The notes under the pieces are model-generated. The model was not told where the DNA came from and made no database searches. It worked only from the letters and a program-made list of their open reading frames with translations. From NCBI GenBank assembly GCA_949317995.1, contig OX439045.1:42365693-42429692 (forward strand): DNA of 64,000 nt. The letters run 5' to 3'. Each line of letters starts with the position of its first letter. Position 1 is the stretch's first letter. Below, in pieces: positions 59,461 through 64,000 of this stretch. Position numbers and translations under genes: made by a program. The stretch comes from Acholoe squamosa. Lineage: Eukaryota; Annelida; Polychaeta; Phyllodocida; Polynoidae.

Positions 59461-59474
59461 TACTTGTTCAATAA

Positions 59475-60695
59475 TTAGAGAAAATTATGCCAATAGCTCT
59501 GTATCTACACTTCAACTAAGGTATAATAGCAGGTAGGGGACATTGTAGTCCCACAGCCCTACAACAACAAGGCATCCTTCATGTATAACGTCTACTTGTC
59601 TGGGAACACTGAGGTAGACCTTTGTAAAACTATAATATTATACAGACAAGGGCAGATATGAAGGTACATGGCAATGACATTATGTCTGCATGTATTGTAG
59701 ACTCTGAGGTTATGTATTATACATTGGGGTTTAGCATAAAACCTTTTGGTTTTTCCCTGGTTCACACATAAGGTCCTCCAGATTTAGGATAGGCCTATTT
59801 GTTTCAAACAGCATGTGCAAACTTAACAATGCAATGGTTTTCACTACCATTCCTTAAAAATACCATTAAACCTTAGTGATTTCTCCATCATGGAAACAAA
59901 ATGACACGGATACAGTAAATGTTCCAGGTGCTTTATTACCTTTTGGTAGTGGTAAATCCTACCAAAATAGTTGTTTGCCCCATCTAATTGTATATCCTAC
60001 ATCGATTTTGTAGGCAGGTCACTTCGTTAGAAAAGATTTTTCCAGTGTAGGGATGACATCCCTATTTAAAATGATATTACCATCCGTTCATCCGCAAAGA
60101 GAAGGCCTATTATGTATTGTCAGTCAACTGCATCATGGTGATTCGCTATGCATTTATGATTTCTATCTAAAGCAGTGTTCCAATCATGTTTACAAGCAAT
60201 TTCACCGATGGAGCACGGGCATGAAGTGCATTCAGATTCATTAACTGAAATACATCGCTAGAACTAATGGAACTATATGAAGGTGTGCAGAAACAGGACT
60301 TTGGCAGCTGTCCGGTGAGCTGTCTGAGCACTGGCCAAACACCGCATTAGACTCCTGCAGCTGTATAGATGTCACTTGCCATGCATGAGCAGCTTGCATG
60401 TTCTATCTATAGATTGCTGGGTCTGAAATCTGCCAGGATGTGCTATAAATAGCGGTGGCTCAACCAGATTGTGAGTGATATGCTTCCAGTATTAGTTCCG
60501 CGTTACGCATCTCAGCCAAAGTGACGTGTCCACATCAGAAAGGGAAACCGCCGTGCATGTTGATGTAGGTGCTACTGAAATGTTAAATACTTATAATGTA
60601 GAGAAAATTGTATAAACTTTGATTTAGGTCTAGTATGGTATCGGTTGAATACAGGATGTTTCCCCTTATTTTGTCCGGATAAAGAATGTGTAATA
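59475..60695. other. non-coding stretch
   Basis: No exon was recognised. A GTGCATGTTGATGTAGGTGC segment near 60552 resembles 60799-60820 and may be a relic third unit of the tandem duplication that contains the exon pair downstream. Confidence 0.4.
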
Positions 60696-60701
60696 ATATC
60701 A

Positions 60702-60786
60702 TTAAATATTATATTCTTTAAAGGTGTCCAGAGACGTATCGAGAGGTAGGGAGGCAGAGGCCATGTCAGTCAAAATATTAACAAAA
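60702..60786 (-). CDS. candidate 3'-terminal coding exon, distal duplicate
   Basis: On the minus strand CCACTTGCAG is a plausible splice acceptor, followed by one base and 27 codons to a TAA at 60702-60704. The peptide FVNILTDMASASLPLDTSLD then TFKEYNI aligns without gaps to the duplicate at 60866-60989 (FVDTMTAISSASLPLDTSLN then IFNEW). Both exons would enter in the same phase. In the identical nine residues ASLPLDTSL the only base difference is synonymous (ACG/ACA). The upstream gene is not identifiable, so function is unknown, and a non-coding tandem duplication remains possible. Confidence 0.35.
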
Positions 60787-60865
60787 CTGCAAGTGGAACC
60801 GTGCATGTTAATGAAGTTGTTACTTAATTATGAATACTGTTTAATATAATTAGGAATTGTTACAA

Positions 60866-60989
60866 TTATGCCCTGATATCTATTCTGAGTTTCTCGTCTA
60901 TATTTTCATCCCATTCATTAAAGATGTTCAGAGATGTATCGAGAGGTAGGGAGGCAGAGGAAATGGCAGTCATAGTGTCAACGAAATTG
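60866..60989 (-). CDS. candidate 3'-terminal coding exon, proximal duplicate
   Basis: On the minus strand TTGCTTTCCAG is a good splice acceptor (pyrimidine-rich), followed by one base and 40 codons to the stop at 60866-60868. The peptide continues past the shared core as NEWDENIDEKLRIDIRA, so the two duplicates would give different C-termini. The frame is also open upstream of the acceptor to 61099, so an unspliced reading is possible. The pair lies about 80 bp apart and may represent alternative last exons of a gene whose earlier exons lie beyond 61 kb; I recognise no domain. Confidence 0.35.
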
Positions 60990-61109
60990 CTGGAAAGCAA
61001 TTTGTTAAATGTTGACTGTCTTACTAAATGTGACGGTGTATCACTTGGTGTTCCTGACATTAGAGATTTGTAATACCGTTTTGCGTGCTGACTCAGCAAT
61101 ATCTGTACA

Positions 61110-64000
61110 TGGTGAGGGGGTGGTGGACAGCTGGTACTGACTGGGCACTGTGTACACTGGTCCTACCACAGAAGGCTAGCTGCTGGGATAAGTTGATGAC
61201 AGCCACAGGGTAGAGGGTTCAATACAAATAATTACTGGCCAACTGAAGACTTAATTGATATCTTTATGTGAAATTTATATGAAATTTAACCCGATGTCAT
61301 TGATATCGTAATCAGTATAAGCATGGGTAATTAATTAAATGGCTGTTTTGATTTGGGGAATGGAAGTGATTGCCATCATTACATTTGATATCGTCCCGGG
61401 ATAATCTTTGATCAGTCAATAGTTTTTTTTTTCACCAATTTAGATCACTAAGTCTACTCCATAAGCTATTGACAGATAGGGGGAAAACATCTAGTGTAAA
61501 TGTCTGCCAATATCGCAACACTGACAGCGATAATACAGTCAGGACCTAGATGAAAGAGGCATCAGCAGAGGCGCATGCAAAAACGTAGCACCATATGGCA
61601 CAGTCTGCAAGAGTCCCGAGCTGGTAACAAGGTTGATTACAATGGGAATAACCAAGCCTCCACACACAGGATACTGAACTGCTTTTCTTTCACATATGCA
61701 TCGTGATAAAAAAGTGCTTTAGGGACAACAACCGCAGACAAAGACAAGTCCATTTGAATAATGTAAATTTGAATGGCATAGTGTTGCTTAATACGGTCCA
61801 TTGTCCATAGAATCATTGCACAGTTGAATGTGAAAGAGTATTTATTTCCGCAGAGCCATCTTAATGAATGCCATCACGTTTCAGAGGAAACAGACAGGAA
61901 CAAGATATCCCCAACTCGGAAGAAAAATACTATAAGAAATACGTTGTTATAAAATATTAAATCCACAGTTACTTTCCCTTTCGTGCAGTTACAATGTACA
62001 GTGGCAGTTGAAAATGAAGACACTACCTTGGAACAGTATGCCAATCATCTTCCTATTACCTTCACAAAAGGCTGTCGTCATCATGAAGTCAGTCATGTCA
62101 TAATTCATTCCAGCTAGGGCCTCTCTTTTCTGTATCAACTGCTACTCCAGTGATAAAGTGAGCAATAAGAGCTTCACTGATGAGAAAAATAGATGGTGTT
62201 TCAATTAGTAATTGGCATTAGGAATCGGCATCATCTACAGATGGAAAAAAATTCACTGTGACCGCAATCTCAGTGTATGGTCAACATTAATTTTGGAGAA
62301 ATATACCCTTGCTCTGTGATTCTACTGGATCAATTCATATTTCTCATCATATGAATCACAGTCCATTACCATCAAGAATATTTTCTATGACAGTTTAAAT
62401 ACGTGTTGGTTTGCAGGAGTCGTATTCAGCCTTCCACTATCTGCATTTGCTCAATTAAATACCACAGATAATACTGGGTCACAGAATGCCCGAGGACACT
62501 TCTTAAATATGAATGTCTGAGGTTTGGCATTACCTATTCAATCTGCATCTGGATTGATTCATTATAAAATGGTGAAAGGGGTGCAGTGCCTGACATGCAA
62601 AGTTCAGATATCAAAATCAGATTTGAAATCAAATTTTATCCTAGAAGTGCCTGATGTAAGGGCTCTCCTGCATGAAATGCAACAATAAGAGGACTACTCC
62701 ACTGCAAGTGACATGCAGATGAGGGCTTTTGTCATTTCTTTCCTGGCAGCTTTCAACACACCGCGTCTCAGTTTTGGATGGTAGCCTAAAATCAATATTG
62801 GAATCTCAAGGTTTCGCTGTCCCTGTCGACCATTCTGCCATTCTCTAGCTATTGAGTTGAGTTACAATTCGTTTTCTTTTATTCTGCATAAAGATAGGAC
62901 AAGGTTCTGTATTGTCACCCTGCTATCCGCCACTACCAGCTATCTATGACCGTTATTGGTATTATTACATAACAATTATAATTTTTAATATTACTAAGTG
63001 ATATTATATTATGTATGAATGAATTATAACCACACAGATGGTAAATAGTCCGCAATAAGGACAAATACACATGATAATAAGAATGTATGATTGATACTTG
63101 TATATATTATTCAATACGGGGTATCTGTTGCTTATGGCAGTTACCGCTGGAATGAGGCACAATTTTTGAAAAGTGCCCTTTTATAGTGGTTTTCACCTGA
63201 CCTAATTTGACCAATCACAACAATTATTGGTTGTTGTGAGTTATTGTCAGAAAAATGGTTGCCATTTGTACGGCTGACAAGGCTTCTGATTGGTCCTCAT
63301 CACTGTGTGATTAATTTGAGGAACTGGGCGGTTTCACCTAAGGAGATCTTCAGACTACACTTGAAATAAATTAATTATGGTAATTATGGCAGGCCAATAA
63401 ATTACTAAAAATTAATTGATCAGTACCAAGTCCATGGGGAGTTAGATTTGAATTTTTTGACTTCATAAACTTGTGTTTATGGGTGTTAAAAAATTCATTA
63501 TTCATTTTCACTGAGTAACTTGCCTTTGGTGCTTGTGGAAGTGCCAAAATCAGGGTCGGTCCTAGGTCCTTATAAAAAATTCTGGAATTTTTTTTATGAG
63601 GAGCAGTGGCTGTCTAGATATATTCAAATAAATGAAAAAAATCTTTTGGGGTGACAATTATTCAAGAACGGGGTAGTTCAGGCACTATATAATTTAATAG
63701 GGGATGGTGTACCCGGTAGAACGTCCAGAAGGACAATTCGCAAAATGTACATGGCAAATTACCAAGTTATCCATCCCCCATCCAAGGGTTCTTCAGGTGG
63801 AAGTTTGGCTTTCACAAGGTGATCCTTTAGACTTTTAGGTCGTCTGTAGGACATTTTGAACCCATTTGTGTAGATGGGTCTCGTACTGCACGATTTTCCT
63901 AGTAAGTCCCAGTTTTTCTGTGCTATTTTATGTATGCCATTGAATCCAGGGATGAAGGTTGAGACCAGATATGAGGCCTGTTCCTTTTCCCTGATTTTTA
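61110..64000. other. non-coding stretch to the end of the window
   Basis: I see no exon that I can support. At 63205-63335 there is a small cluster of promoter-type motifs (GACCAATCAC, TGATTGGTCC, GGGCGG), which could mark a promoter but has no coding sequence beside it. Confidence 0.4.

Larger units (their letters stand above)
58805..59470 (+). mobile_element. composite tRNA-headed repeat, short form
   Basis: This copy has the same left block (GGTGCTTTTTCTGGATATTC), GGTTATCCATGGATAACC, minus-strand tRNA-like module (58995-59066), plus-strand tRNA-like module (59194-59267) and terminal hairpin as 20250-22365, but only one internal monomer, ending GTACACAAACATAACCGTGA. It is the best guide to the basic architecture: ~665 bp against ~1.3 kb for the long form once its insert is removed. 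Confidence 0.75.

Overview
This window reads as a non-coding, repeat-dense stretch of a metazoan nuclear genome, most likely a marine invertebrate. The evidence is the lack of long open frames, one consensus-spliced secreted-protein exon, a decayed LINE reverse transcriptase, SINEs with a (ACTC)n tail, tRNA-derived repeats, and many non-autonomous DNA transposons with short target-site duplications (TSDs). I cannot fix the phylum from sequence alone. There is no prokaryotic, plasmid or viral organisation. Apart from one first exon and a pair of candidate 3' exons, I see no convincing host genes.

Layout. 1-7.6 kb: a PIF/Harbinger-like MITE, a 140 bp direct-repeat pair, degenerate minisatellites, and on the minus strand the first coding exon of a secreted Reeler-type protein (4445-4652) ending in a consensus splice donor. 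10.5-13.3 kb: a transposon-like unit with CCCAGCAAAT termini filled with minisatellites, then a separate ~58 bp array. 15-19 kb: two copies of a foldback MITE, a 424 bp tandem duplication and an 11-copy, 69 bp satellite that carries a consensus splice donor in every unit on the minus strand. 19.6-25 kb: SINE tails, a composite tRNA-headed repeat (20.25-22.37 kb) with an 808 bp insert holding an open frame, and a (TA)n tract. 29.5-32.7 kb: a three-level nest of transposons. 33-36 kb: LINE debris and a 1.4 kb CACTG-ended element. 37.3-38.7 kb: a ~500 bp tandem duplication, one copy hit by a MITE. 39.5-40.8 kb: two LTR-like segments. 45.4-57.1 kb: further MITEs, a pair of large inverted arms (about 47.0-47.9 and 50.2-53.1 kb), and a 1.8 kb element with perfect 47 bp terminal inverted repeats (TIRs) and a 9 bp TSD. 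58.8-59.5 kb: a short second copy of the tRNA-headed composite. 60.7-61.0 kb: two tandem paralogous candidate 3'-terminal exons on the minus strand.

The most striking object is the 1.8 kb element at 51169-52989. It carries about 45 copies of a short palindrome of the form AGTCC-NN-GGACT separated by unrelated spacers. Its boundaries are supported by a perfect TIR, an exact 9 bp TSD and an empty-site paralogue inside the same window. Several other non-autonomous elements here also carry their own element-specific short repeated motifs, suggesting a common amplification process in this genome.
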